Shown piece after piece: positions 10,716 to 21,611 of a stretch of DNA of 64,000 bases (the stretch's first letter is position 1; every line of letters begins with the position of its first letter). The notes below the pieces were generated by a model that worked only from the letters and a program-made list of their open reading frames with translations, was not told the DNA's origin and ran no database searches. The stretch is from Grammothele lineata (taxonomy: Eukaryota; Basidiomycota; Agaricomycetes; Polyporales; Polyporaceae): positions 248,001 through 312,000 of the forward strand of contig NDFF03000320.1 in assembly GCA_002150815.3 (NCBI GenBank), read 5' to 3'. The position numbers and the translations under genes were made by a program.

Positions 10716-12589
10716 ATGGCGTCGCCGGATTCCTCTCGGCCTCCATCGCCGCCACCAATGCACCGGCGCAATAGCAGCCAAGGGGTATTCTCCATACCCT
10801 TCGACCGCTTCAAGCGCGACGAAATCTCAGACTGGGCTAGCGGCTTTACTCTCCTAGGTGCGTGCACAACCCTTTACTGTACTCCACGCGCGTTTTGACG
10901 CGTCTCAAAGACACCATGGAAACATACTTCGACTCCCACCTCGACCTCCTCCAGCGCCAGCTTGCGAAGACCAGCGACCGTCTCAAGATGCGCGCGGAGG
11001 AGCGTCTGAACGATATAAAAAAGGAGGTCCTCAAAGACTCCGTCCTGAAGATAATGCCTACGTCCAATGTCCAACTGGAGCGCGAGCTGCAGCGGTACAA
11101 GCTGAAGGTACGAACGTGCGCCGCCCCCGGGTCTACGCTTTACCGAATGTCGATCGCTCGGCTTCTCTAGGTCTCCCGGCGTTTACTCGCGGTCACTCAG
11201 ACATGGCACTCAGCCAAAGTTATCCGTACGCGAGAGAAGGTCACGTTCTTCTTGGGCGTAATGTCCCTCCTCATCACAGCTCTACTCTTCGGGATGGCGC
11301 CTGAGTATGCGTTTCGTTGCGACTCGATTGATCCAACTTGCTCATGTGCTTTTTGTCCAGATGGATACACGTCGCCTATTCTGTCATGGCCGCTTACTAT
11401 CTGCCGCTGCGGGTATACATGTACAAGAAACGCACATGGCATTATTTCTTGTTCGACCTTTGCTACTACATCAATGTCCTCGATCTCATCTTCATCTGGG
11501 CCGCGCCCGCAAGTCCCGCACTATTCGTGGCCTGCTACTGCATATCTATGGGTTCTCTGGCAAGCGCTGTTATCACTTGGAGGAATAGTCTCGTGTTCCA
11601 CGACTGGGACAAAGTTACGTCTCTGTTCATTCATATATATCCCCCGCTCGTCTTCTCTGTGATCCGGTACGTGATGCAGAACTTCATAACCACATTTTTG
11701 CGCCGACATGTCACGCAGGCACTACTACCCCGATGCGGAGGCCCGTTTCCCCGCTCTGCGAGAAGTTCAGTATCTACAGCCATTCAGAGCACTACTACTG
11801 AGCGCTATCATTTGTATGTGTCTTACCCCGCTGCTCGCACGTTCGTCGCTAACAATCAGCAGATATGATTTGGCAGCTGCTCTATTGGAAGGTGAGCGAT
11901 AATCAGTTACACGGTGCTTATCATGAAAACTCAACAATCAACTAGTTCGTGCTCATCGACCGCCGCGCGAAAGTCCAATCAGGTCAGAGGATTACCTCTT
12001 TCACATACCTTCTCAACGACAAGCGTGGGGCGATTGGACGGGCTCTCGCTGCCATTCCGCCCGCATACAGGGAGGTGTCCTTCATGGGAGGCCAGCTTGG
12101 TGCGTTCTTCTCACACGCACATCGGCAACAGTTCTTGACGTGGTGCTCTCTCAGTGTACTCTATCATCACCGAGCTGCCGGCCGTCTTCCTACTCTACAA
12201 CAGCGCATTCTGGAGCTCAGCCTACATCCTGCTGCTCTTCTCCGTATGCGTATGGAACGGCGGTGGCTTCTACATCGAAGTCTTCGGCCGCAAGTAAGCC
12301 AGCCGCCTTCTATCTCCGCCCCATCTCCGGGTTCTGATACTGCCTATCCTGCTTTAGGTTCGAGCGGGAGCTCGAGGCACTCCGCAAGGAACTCGCAGAA
12401 GTCACCGCCCGGTCCGAGCGCTCCAGCCCCACGCTCGGCCCCCAGAGCGACGACGACCTGTCCACGCTTGCGGGCTCACCGAAGGCACTCTCACCCATCG
12501 TTGCCCCCGTTGACCCGCCGGACAACATACCCCCGATCGTTGCTAACAGCAGTAGCAGCAGCAGCAGCAACAGCGAAGTTGCGCGGTGA
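10716..12589 (+). CDS. GPC1: Glycerophosphocholine acyltransferase (DUF2838 family)
   Basis: Nine exons: 10716-10857, 10911-11107, 11171-11304, 11361-11666, 11719-11813, 11863-11891, 11946-12099, 12155-12293, 12358-12589, giving 475 aa. Yeast Gpc1 (YGR149W) acylates glycerophosphocholine with acyl-CoA to lyso-PC in the phosphatidylcholine deacylation/reacylation cycle. Visible: cytosolic N-terminus, a basic amphipathic stretch, then several hydrophobic segments from about residue 135 (VTFFLGVMSLLITALLFG). Family motifs follow: YYLPLRVYMYKKRTWHYFLF, DLCYYINVLDLIFIW, SLVFHDWDKVTSLFIHIYPP, and NGGGFYIEVFGRKFERELEA near the end. After this comes a disordered Ser-rich tail with a run of about eight serines encoded by agc/agt repeats (12549-12569). 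Membrane protein by hydropathy. Function is from family knowledge. Convergent with TAD1. Confidence 0.92.
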
Positions 12590-13014
12590 TACCTGCGCGC
12601 AGCGTTAGCGGTAGTGGACGACGCGATGACTTTCCTTCGGATGTACGACCATGTGTAACGACTATCTCTCGACGATCACGACTCTGAACACTAGCTTGGG
12701 ACCTACGTATTCCGCTGCGCGTCCCATGCCGTTCGCTCGACTTCCCTTCTCGCTTTCCGTGTCTGGTGTTGGAAAGAACGTTACTGTATCTAGGGGGCGG
12801 GATAACGCCACCCACCGCGATACCCACCCCGCACTATATAATGACCGTTACGACCGTGTTTTATGTGTTGCTTATTGGGAGAGACATCCTGCCCCCGAAC
12901 TGTAGTACCTATGTCGATATGTTTCCCCCCCCCTCCCCTTGTGCCTTGATGGTAGATTGGGGTAGATAGAAGAATGTATTTGGATATGGATATATCACCG
13001 CGCCATGCTCTGTA
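12590..13014. other. Convergent 3' intergenic region
   Basis: Between GPC1 and TAD1 stops. No open frame of interest; a C-rich run lies near 12926-12934. Presumably both 3' UTRs. Confidence 0.5.
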
Positions 13015-14531
13015 CTATACTCCGTCCGCCTCCCGCTGCAGGAGCTGCGTTCCCTCGAATTCGCTCCTCCCTGCGTGAGATGCCAGGCACCGCCCGTCCG
13101 TATCGAAGTACTCGTATTCTCGACCGCTCGTCACCCATCCCCGGAATGGACCGCCCGGACCCTTCAAGGCGAGCTTCGCCGTCGCGTAGCCGACGTCACG
13201 CTGTTTACACTCGTAGTAGGGTTCCCTATTGCACGTCCGTCGACCGTTATCAGCAAAATGATATGTTAACAGAAAACCTGAACGCATACCCGTCTGGAAT
13301 CGGCCTCTCCACCGCGGCGGCTACGTTTCGGAAGAGCCCATATAACGAGAGCTTCGATAGGACGGGCCTATTGGGTAACGGTAAGCTAGTTGCCGCAGCG
13401 ACTTCGGAAACGCGACGGACCTGAATTTAGGATTATATCGGTGTTTGGGCGGTATGCCTCGCCGGATACCATTAATCAGGACCTCCTTGGGAATCTGAGA
13501 GTCTGCAACCCAGCAGAGCGCTGTGCACAACGCGGGACATGCGTGTCAGACAGGACTCAGGCCAGCACGACCCACTACAGTCGAGACCCACAATCGTTAC
13601 ACCCGCCCGCGGGAGTAGGGAAGAACGAGGACCGGGCATGCACGAACGGCACGTCCGTGAACTCGATCGTGGGTTCGTTCAGCACGAACGGCGGCTCGAG
13701 GCCCTCGAGCAGCCCCTCGGCGTGCAGCCTTCCCCCGAGTGCGCGGGCGCAGTCCGCACGGACGACCTCGCGCATGTCCCCTGGCGGCACCTCCCCAACG
13801 ACGATCCGCGAGACGTACACGGGCTGTAGTAGCTGCGCGGTGAGCGCACCCTGAATTCCGAGCACGTTCCACGCGGCGAGCTTGTCGCTGCAGGACATGG
13901 AGAGCGTCGGGGGCGCGTCAGCGCGTCCGGGTTTGGTGCGCAGGACGCCGAGGAGCCCATAGCCGTCCCGTCCCCGCGCCGCGCCGCCCGAGGCAGGTAG
14001 TGGTGGAGGTGCGGCGTCCTTGAGCGCGGCCATGGATGCGTCCTGTGTAGACGCGAGGTAGCGCGTCGAGGCGTCTCCACCTGCAGAGTCTGGCGTCAGC
14101 GCTCGGTATGCTAGGACGCCGAAGAGGAGGTACGTACACGGAACGGTGGAGACGTACATGGACAGCGTTACCCCGGCCCGCAGCGCATACTTCCCGGATG
14201 GGTCATGACATATCCAAGACGAGGGGCGTTCGGGTGGGGCGAAGTGGGCCCGCACGATTTCCTCCAGGAGCCAGCGGACCGCGCCGCGCCGCGCCAGGAC
14301 CTCGGCGTGGCTATCGTGGAGAGCGTCGCCGTTCTTGGGGAGGCGGGAGGCGGGCAGGCATTTTGACCCCGTCCCAAGAGAGATAACCTTGGCCGCTCCG
14401 GAAGCTGCGTCCGGCGGGTGCAAAACGAATCCTGCGAGAATGGTGAATTGCCCCGGCGGAGGCTGGAACTTGAGAGTGGCGTAGGTAGAGGTCACCAGAG
14501 CAGCGACGTCATCCGCAGTGTCGCACGCCAT
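13015..14531 (-). CDS. TAD1: tRNA-specific adenosine deaminase 1
   Basis: Five exons: 14531-14138, 14080-13601, 13520-13421, 13367-13290, 13225-13015, giving 420 aa. Tad1/ADAT1 deaminates A37 of eukaryotic tRNA-Ala to inosine. The ADAR-type deaminase fold shows its zinc ligands and catalytic Glu: [26 protein letters not shown] (split by intron 1) and [19 protein letters not shown]. The C-terminal half has [40 protein letters not shown] and [20 protein letters not shown]. An in-frame upstream ATG at 14723 would add 64 residues unlike the family, so I chose [13 protein letters not shown]. Con-6 gene lies divergent, 412 bp away. Confidence 0.92.
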
Positions 14532-14943
14532 CCATCCACGCCTGGGCGAGAGCGATTGAAGCAGACGACCTGCACCTTCTGACAGCGATGGGCCGGGATA
14601 AGTTGTGCAGTGTGACAGTGGAGCCGTGAACGCGTTAGCGATATTGTGACTGGTGACGTAGTGCGTTCGTTCAGAGGCGCGCGCCGAGCTGGGGTTGTGC
14701 AGAGCTTGTCCAGTCGACGCCATGGCTTGGCGAAGGGCAGTTCGGGAGCGAGTCCACTACAACTCCTCACGATACGACATCTGGCTCCACCAACGTGAAT
14801 GACGCTACTTTCCACGAGGGCCTTATAATCCGCCCTCTTGTCACCCTCGATCGTACTCACTTAAGCACATCCCCACATCTCCACCGAGTATACTCATTAG
14901 CACCCACCAACAACACACACTCACGTCTCCAACTACGCCCACA

Positions 14944-15412
14944 ATGTTCGGCCGCCACTCCACTCGTATCACAACGCGCCGCCACCACCGCTTCGGTCGC
15001 TTCGGCAGGAAGGACCCCGATCGAGTCGCGGGCGGGTACAGTAAGTCCAAGATCTTACATCTTACATCTGAGTCGTAGCTCTCGTCGCGCGAGTTAATAC
15101 TGGCGTTTCTCTCAACGCAGAGGCTGCGCTGGCTAACCCAAACACTACGCGCTCCGGTAGGAAGCACGCTAAGCGCGAGCTCGAGATGATGGTGCGTGCA
15201 ACGCCCTCCTCCGGCATGGTGGCCATCTGCGTCTCGAGCGTCGCTTCGAAGAGCTAATTATTCACCTTTCTCAGGGTCGAGGTAGGGAGGCACATGTCCC
15301 CCTTATGACCAAAATCAAGCGCACGCTTGGAATCCACAGCACACCGCGCCGCGAGCGGAAGCGCGAACAGACCGAGCGCCGCAGCTACTTGCGTAGGCGC
15401 GAGCGATACTGA
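14944..15412 (+). CDS. Conidiation-specific protein 6 (Con-6) family
   Basis: Three exons, 14944-15040, 15121-15191 and 15275-15412, giving 101 aa. The middle carries one Con-6 repeat: KDPDRVAGGYKAALANPNTT followed by RKHAKRELEMM. The consensus is a short helix-loop motif with ANPNxS. Con-6 was found as a transcript rising in Neurospora conidiation, and relatives appear in many fungi under stress or in spores. Its molecular role is unknown. The rest is highly basic (RRERKREQTERR) with a His/Arg-rich N-terminus, unlike the usual short acidic Con-6 proteins, so nucleic-acid binding or a merged family is possible. ATG 14944 follows an A/C-rich leader (acacactcacgtctccaac upstream). Confidence 0.75.
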
Positions 15413-15891
15413 GCCGGGGATTCAAGTCGTCCACGTCGCCTCCCTCTTCCCAGCCTCCTCTGGCACCGACGATACCCGGCTTCACTGTTACCATGTAGTG
15501 TCTACTCCTTGTATCGTTAACCTCTGTACCCCGTGTTGAAATCAAACGCTGTATCGTTACCTTGTCCCGACTATGTCTACACCAAAGATCGAAACAACCA
15601 AGGATGTTTGGATTGATCTCATTGCATGAGCATTATTGTACAGGGGGCGTGGTGTACAGAAGACATGAGGTCGTGGGGAATGATACATACATTGTAAGGC
15701 GTCATAACGTGTCGTAAGGGAAATGATGATGGAATAAGTAAAGCATAACCAGCAAAGCAAACAATCACACTCGGACCAGCTGCCCCGTCGGCGAGCCAGC
15801 GGCGGTTCTTTTCAAGACACCGAGCCGATTCGGGAGCTGTCCCAGCACAGAGAGCGCTAGCGCGAAACACGAGGCTACCGTAGCGGGCCGT
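15413..15891. other. Convergent 3' intergenic region
   Basis: Between the Con-6 gene and the DUF6741-like gene. No supported gene; an A/T-richer stretch around 15590-15770 fits 3' UTRs. Confidence 0.5.
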
Positions 15892-16901
15892 TCAGCTCGT
15901 GGAGAGCACGGGTTGCCAGGTACCGGGAGCGATCTCCTCGAGGTGGTAGAGCACGACACGGTCCCACGAAACGTGGACCATGTTCGCCTGCGGATAAGAA
16001 AGGGAGTCAGAGTTGCGTCCTTGCAGGAACCGGCCTTGAGGAGGGCGTGTTACCCACCTGGATGAAGTGCACGCATGCGCGTGCGATTCGCCGGGCGAGC
16101 GTCTGGAGTTCGACGCGGCCGTCGTAGGAGTCCGCCGGGAGCTCATACGTCATCGAGTTGTATCCGGTCCACTGTGTACGGGTGGTCAGCGTCTTTCCAG
16201 GACGGAGGTGCTCCGGGGATGGGCGGGGATGGAGAGAAGAACACGACGCTTACCCTGATCTTCAGGATGATTTTCCCCCTCGAGTCCGCGTTGAGGTCGT
16301 AGAGGGTATAGTAGTCATTGCTGCTCAGGTGTGCGTCGGACATGGCTTCCCCGAGCGTGATGCCGCTCCGGAAGCCGCCCTTGCGCTTGAACTTGATCAC
16401 GGTCCCGCTCATACCACGGCCCCCGTAGTCGTGCCGCATGCTCATGCGCGACATGGACCGTGACATTGAGCGCGACATCGACGAGGCACGACGCCTCCGG
16501 TAGGGCGTGGTCGAATACCCGCCGCCGAGATGGTACGGGTCGCGGAGGTCGAGATCGTCGTATGCTAGTGAGGGGTAGGTGGCGGAGGTTAGGTGTGCCG
16601 GGTGGTCAGAAGAGAGGGTGAGAGCTCACCTCGGCCATACTGGCTTACGGTACGAGTGGGGTAGACAGCGGGGTAAACACCGCCTGCCTGCGCGTACCCC
16701 TGTTGTGGCATTCAGTACAAGGGTAAGTGCAATTGGGAATGAAACACGTACGTCAGTGTATGCGGTGCCGGGGGCGTAGACCGCTGGGTCATATCCAAGT
16801 TCCGTCGGGTGGACGCCATACATGGGTCCGTGCGAGAGCGAGTGGGACATGGGGTAGCCGAACTGGCCGGCGCCGTAGGTGTCGTACGCAGTGTACGCCA
16901 T
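15892..16901 (-). CDS. DUF6741-like basidiomycete protein
   Basis: Five exons: 16901-16752, 16699-16630, 16564-16254, 16171-16058, 15987-15892, giving 246 aa. The N-terminal half is Tyr/Gly/Pro-rich and disordered (MAYTAYDTYGAGQFGYP), followed by a Ser-Arg-Met repeat (SMSRSMSRSMSRMSMRHD, about 118-135). The folded C-terminal half begins VIKFKRKGGFRSGITLGEAM, then NADSRGKIILKIRWTGYNSM, LARRIARACVHFIQAN and HVSWDRVVLYHLEEIAPGTW. I associate this layout with DUF6741 of Agaricomycetes, from memory and unchecked. Function unknown. A TATA box lies 120 bp upstream. Confidence 0.7.
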
Positions 16902-17019
16902 TGCTTGATTAAGTTGTTTTAAGGGGGCGGGATGAGGGTGGTCAAGGGTACTGGCGGTGGTGGAAGTGGCGAGTGAGTAAAGTGGCGGACGTAGAAAATC
17001 CGCCTGCGCTGTTTGATGG

Positions 17020-17027
17020 CTTTTATA
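17020..17027 (-). promoter_or_regulatory. TATA box of the DUF6741-like gene
   Basis: TATAAAAG on the minus strand, 119-126 bp upstream of the ATG at 16901. Matches the core consensus; role inferred from position. Confidence 0.5.
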
Positions 17028-17378
17028 TGATCCTGGGGGTCGTCACGGTCGTCCAGGCGTGGAAGGGGCATGTAGACGGGGACCCACAAACGGGCGCCGG
17101 CGCCTCGTGGTGAGGAGAAAGCAAGCACAAACGATATTGGACGAGCATCGTTGATTCCTCCCTCCCATTCAAGCACAATGCCAGTGATGAGAAAGCTCCA
17201 GATCCGCCGAAGACCAAGGCGAACGCCCATATATGCGCTGTAATAGATGTATGCTTGGGAGGATGATGTTGACCCTGAGCCCTAGCAACGAAGCGTAAGG
17301 AAGACGCTACTTCCTTATGCACATATACGCCGCTCTAGATGCTGGACGGAGCTCGCCTCCCGGAGTGGGCAAGGGAGA

Positions 17379-18130
17379 TCACGGGTCCTTCGTAATCGCA
17401 CGAAGACGAGGAACACGTCCGTGCTGCAAGGATTGGCGTCAGTGTAAGAACGTGGGAGCCTCCAGATATGAAGAAACTGCGTGAAAGGCGTACCTTCTGT
17501 CCACGGATAGCCTCGTATGCTGCCATACACTGAACACACGTCGCACGAGTGCCTTGCTCCCGCAGCATATCATTGCCCTCATCAGTGGACTTGCCTGGGG
17601 TACTCGGGGAATCTGCGGCAGCTGAGCGATAGGGTTGCCTGAGAAGCTTGCACCTCTACCATTGTGACGAAGGGCACAATGAGGCCAGTAAGAACAATGA
17701 TCAAAAGAGAGCACTGGTCGGCGTCGGATGAGAAAGAGACTCGACAAGGAGGGAAGGAGGCGCGAGACGCATGGCTTTTGCCGCGAGGCGGGAGGCTGTG
17801 CAGCAACAGGCCGGCTACCTGCCGGTGGACGCCGCGGCGGCCCTGGACATCGCGGCTGCTCTTCATTCATCCCCGCCGCATCCTGGCCACAGAGAACCTG
17901 TCGAACCGCTGCGCTATCGTCACCGAAGCCCCCTCGGGAGGCTTCAAGTTCGTCCGAAAGTTTACGTCAAAGAAGACGTCCCCTCCCACCAACAAATCAC
18001 GAATAGCCTTTCCCCGTCCGCTGCCTGTCCGGGAGGAAGACGCAGCAGGTCCCCTGACGGACGCTGAATCGCCCGTATGCTCTCTACTCAGAGGGCACGC
18101 CGCCTGCGTGCCCTCGTATCATCGTGGCAT
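17379..18130 (-). CDS. Unresolved hypothetical gene, coding-like exons
   Basis: Several minus-strand stretches read like protein but I cannot join them with confidence. An exon from about 18130 to a TGA at 17867 reads KAIRDLLVGGDVFFDVNFRT and PPEGASVTIAQRFDRFSVAR. A second frame opens at ATG 17870, overlapping that stop. The last two exons are better: ...CVQCMAAYEAIRGQK ends at a gtacgc donor near 17494, and the acceptor near 17423 leads to HGRVPRLRAITKDP and a TGA at 17379-17381. A 17-residue hydrophobic stretch (LLIIVLTGLIVPFVTMV) lies in one candidate frame. A plus-strand frame (17771-18067) overlaps. I do not recognise a family; span and exons are approximate. Confidence 0.25.
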
Positions 18131-18722
18131 CACTGCCTATTCTGTGCTCTACCAGGTGGGAATCGCCTTCGAGCTGTGGACTGGTCTGCCTCACGGACCT
18201 GGCGAGGCCTTGAAGTACTGCTTAATCGTGTGAGGACAGTGTGACCGCATCACGAGCATCGTCCCCGCAGTAGCGGTGGTCTCGTCGCAGATCGGTGCGT
18301 CCAGCATTGCAATCGTCCACGCTCAGCACCTATATGCATGCGATCCGCTGTTCCCCGTCGCATTCACGTTCGTTGCGAAGTCGCCGGGCTTGCGTACATC
18401 TTACAGAGACCGAGTGGGTTGGGACTTGGAAGGCCGGGGGCGGGCAGGCGGACCCAAGCTTCGCGCGTGCAATGTCGAGAAGTTGAGGCCACGCTGAGAA
18501 GACTGCACGCGAATCCGTCGTTTCGCACTCGGTCCAGGCAATGATTAGAATGACTGAGTGTACCAGACGGCTGTGCTATTAACATATTGTACAAGAGAGC
18601 GGGGGTAAATTGGTATATTTACAACGAGACCGTGCCTCGTGCCGTGAGTCAGCGTATATGCACATTTTGGTATCCAAGCCTTCCATCCGTCTGGACCCGC
18701 CACCTCTGCGGCATGCAACCCT
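18131..18722. other. No supported gene
   Basis: Short open frames only, with none persuasive by composition or splice context. Confidence 0.4.
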
Positions 18723-19289
18723 CTACTCGCGCGAGAAAGGCCGGGTGAGACGAGCCTTAAGGAGACGCAGCTTCTCGAGTGTCTTCGCCATGAAGGCGCT
18801 CAGCCGTCCGGGGAGGCGGCAAGACTGAACGCACTACGATCGACGACGTGTGAAGCTTTGAAGGATCGGAGGGGGGCCCAAACAAGCAATCCGCGACGTA
18901 CCTCGGCCCATAAACCCGTCCTGAAGACCCTGCTATAGCCAAAGCTCGAGATCTCGTCTCCCTCCGCGTTGTCCGGGAAGACGAACTGCGAGTCGTAGGA
19001 ATAGGTGGGGGAGGGGACATACTGGCGAAACCATGTGGGAAAGGGTGGGCAACTGGACGGCGAGCGCCACATACCTCCGAAACGTCATCTTCGAAGCCTT
19101 CAGCCCATTCCCAAGAAGGACGTGCGCTCTAATGGCACATGAGGGGTCGATACGAGGAGTCCAACGCGTCTGGCGCACCTGGAAGACGCGGTTGCGCGAG
19201 GGGTAGAACAGATACACGTCGTAATCATCATCCCAGTCGTCCTGAGGGGTCGTATAAACGCGGCGAGGCTGAGCGACGTATTCGTGCAT
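18723..19289 (-). CDS. Small basic-tailed hypothetical protein (paralogue of 1.5-2.0 kb copy)
   Basis: Three exons: 19289-19071, 19021-18902, 18833-18723, giving 149 aa from the first ATG. The second intron has gtacgt/tag ends. The first uses a weaker gtggcg donor (53 nt, phase 0); an alternative gtatgt donor five bases earlier does not keep frame. Key stretches: DDWDDDYDVYLFYPSRNRVF, YVPSPTYSYDSQFVFPDN, FGYSRVFRTGLWAE and the basic tail KTLEKLRLLKARLTRPFSRE. The last 76 residues align with the pseudogene at 1497-2015, with introns at the same two positions and phases. The frame stays open about 35 codons upstream of 19289 (HAQYRYIKMHEYVAQPRR), so 5' exons may be missing. Family and function are unknown to me. 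Confidence 0.55.
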
Positions 19290-20573
19290 CTTAATATACC
19301 GGTACTGTGCGTGGGGAGAGACCTGGGGCTTGGTGGGGGAAGGAGAGCAGCCGCGAGACCGCTTGGCGGGGGTCGGGAGCCATGACTAGCGGTTTTTGAG
19401 GAACGAGACCGTTGCGTAAAGGCCGCCCCGAGCAGTCAAAGCGCCGCCAAACGGGGGGAAGAAGCGCAGGGTCGGCGCGACAACCGCCATCGGCACTGGC
19501 TGTTTACGGCTCCCATCGTACCCCCGCCGTTCACGCGCTACTCCTGCGGCCAATCCTGGTGAGTTCTTCGCGGAGAGTTGCGTCGTAGGTGATGGACAGT
19601 TAATTAGAAGCGGCACCGATGGAGGCCGCTTCGCGAGATTGGGGAAAGGAAGGGACGGCCGGAGAGGCCTGAAGCAGAGAGCCCAGTCTTCGGAAGGAAT
19701 GGAGCACAAAGACGGGCCTGCTGACAGTGTGCACGCGCACACGGCGTCCGTGAAAGGACTTCAGAGCAACCTGAAGCAAGTGTCGCCATGTCACCACGCC
19801 TACGCCGGGAAATCCATCCACCAAGGGACCCGGTGTCCACCTATCGAGGAAGAGCCAGCCCATACAACTTGAAGAGAGTCCCAGCCGTGCGCCGATCCAG
19901 CTCTTCTCGGTAGTTGCTCTCGTCTCTAACTGTGTCCGACGCAACTCATCCGCTCTTGTAGCCCCACCACCGCCTTGGTCCCCCGCTTGCTCCCTCAGTC
20001 CTGCAAAATTGAGGACGGAATCGACGGGGTAAAAGCGGAAAGTCACGTTCACGTGATTGTGACCAGTCACGCACGGACGAAGCGCGCGGATCCCGGGGAC
20101 GAGAAGGGACAGGCGGCTGACTCGTTCAAGTACTACCACCTGTCCCTCCTCGGGCCTCAAGCGAACCGTTGCATACTGCAACCTCCGTCTGCGTGTGACT
20201 GTGGGCACAACAAGGCAATCAATCCTCAAAGACACAAACGCCAGCAAGACTAGGCCTCGAAGCGTGTGATGCATGCATGAACACATACCGAAGTTCCAAG
20301 AACCATCAAATGACGGCCATCCAGTCGTCCAGATACCGTCAATGTAAGAATTGAAAGCTGATGGAGAGAGCTATAGATGAGGCTTGAAGCGGCTGGCAAA
20401 GTTGCTCGTCTCCTAAACCACGGCGAAGGAAGATCCGCTGGGTGGGTTTGATTCCAAGGATCGCCCTACCGAGGATCAGAGCAGGAAGAACAGCGAGAAC
20501 ACACCAAGAAGCCGTATACAGCATAACAGCCTATTCGCCGTTCTTCGAGTGCATGCGCCATTTTTTTCAACCG
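19290..20573. other. Unresolved region, possible 5' exons of the neighbouring gene
   Basis: A minus-strand frame ends ...GGLYATVSFLKNR at 19386-19388, and another is open from about 19384 into the gene at 19289. A long minus-strand frame at 19600-20286 has a composition unlike protein. I cannot support a model. Confidence 0.3.
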
Positions 20574-20849
20574 CTAGATCGACGCCGGCTTCCCTGAACT
20601 AGGGGCCTGACCACCGTACTCCGAAAGTGGTGAGTATGCGTCAGGGAGACCTATCGGCATGCTGCCACTTCGTTTCCGGAAGGAGGCGGGGTGGTAGCAG
20701 CGCTGAGAGGGTGAAAGGCGAGGTATGTCAAGGACATTGTCCTTGTCATTAAGACCGATGAGGTCAGCCTCGGGGAAAGTGCCAGCTGGGAATTGTCGCA
20801 CAAATTCTCCACCGCACGAACAATAAACGATAACGGGACCCAACATCAT
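20574..20849 (-). CDS. Hypothetical 3' exon of an unknown gene
   Basis: Open frame from ATG 20849 to TAG 20574-20576 (91 codons) with protein-like composition: VIVYCSCGGEFVRQFP, PEADLIGLNDKDNVLDIPRL and LPDAYSPLSEYGGQAPSS. It may be the last exon of a gene whose upstream part lies in the open frame at 20846-21334 (ITEAYKQRVEWILRGVGG). An in-phase junction from a gt near 20961 to the ag just before 20854 is possible but weak. No family recognised. Confidence 0.3.
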   Translation of the reverse strand: MMLGPVIVYCSCGGEFVRQFPAGTFPEADLIGLNDKDNVLDIPRLSPSQRCYHPASFRKRSGSMPIGLPDAYSPLSEYGGQAPSSGKPASI

Positions 20850-21149
20850 GCTCTCCGCTCATTGGGCAACCAGGGGAGAACAGTAGAGACAGCGTGTAAG
20901 CACAAGAAAGCCAGACAAATCGGGGTGTTCAAGGAAGGGTGGCTGACAAGACCAGGCTCAACATGCCCGCCACAGGAGGAGGCAAGTGTAGAGAGAGGAA
21001 GAGGCGAACTTGCCGCCGGGCGAAATATTGAGGAGCCGCTCCCCTCGATCTGCTCACCCACTAGTCGATCACGGGCCGGCCTTCGCTTGCGCCCCCAACG
21101 CAACGCCAGCCTCCAGATTTTTTCTCCCCGATAAACAGCCACTACCTCT

Positions 21150-21207
21150 CCCCGATCCCCCGACTCCCCGGCTCCCCGACAAACATTAATATCGCCCCCG
21201 ACTCCCC
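21150..21207 (-). repeat. G-tract array, potential G-quadruplex (minus strand)
   Basis: On the plus strand C-runs of 4-5 occur at 21150-21153, 21157-21161, 21166-21169 and 21174-21177, with loops of 3-4 nt. Two more runs sit near 21195-21199 and 21204-21207. The minus strand therefore meets the G4 pattern (four G4+ tracts, short loops). It is a degenerate tandem of a ccccgact-like unit. A structure in vivo is inference. Confidence 0.6.
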
Positions 21208-21611
21208 GAAGAATCCACTCTACTCGCTGCTTATACGCTTCTGTGATCTGTCCCGAGAAGTTCGAAGGCATACGCCACAATATACGCTCCCCGACGGCAA
21301 ACCCCCTTGACCGCCCAACCACCCCCGACCGCAAGATCTGTGACTAGGAGGATGCGACGGAGCCGACGATACGGACGGACGTGGATGACACAAATGCACC
21401 GTGAGGCGCTGGGCGCGGAGCGCAGACGCTTTTTTGGAGGGTCCAGCTCATTGGCAAACCGCAAGGATAAGTAAGGACAGACACCGTCGTGTTTCGTCCT
21501 GTAAGACCAGGTTTCACGGCCTACATCACCATCCAGCTACCTTGACCTGTACATACAACACCGGCAGAAAGTAAAGACTGACTTCGAACACATTCCGCCG
21601 AACGGGTAGCA

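Noticed and set aside
18993..19092. 22-nt intron (gtatgt...ccag) in the small basic-tailed gene
   Set aside because: Too short to splice; a 53-nt phase-0 intron gives the same downstream frame and matches the paralogue's intron position.
19600..20286. 228-codon minus-strand open frame
   Set aside because: No family resemblance, unbalanced composition, no supporting splice sites.
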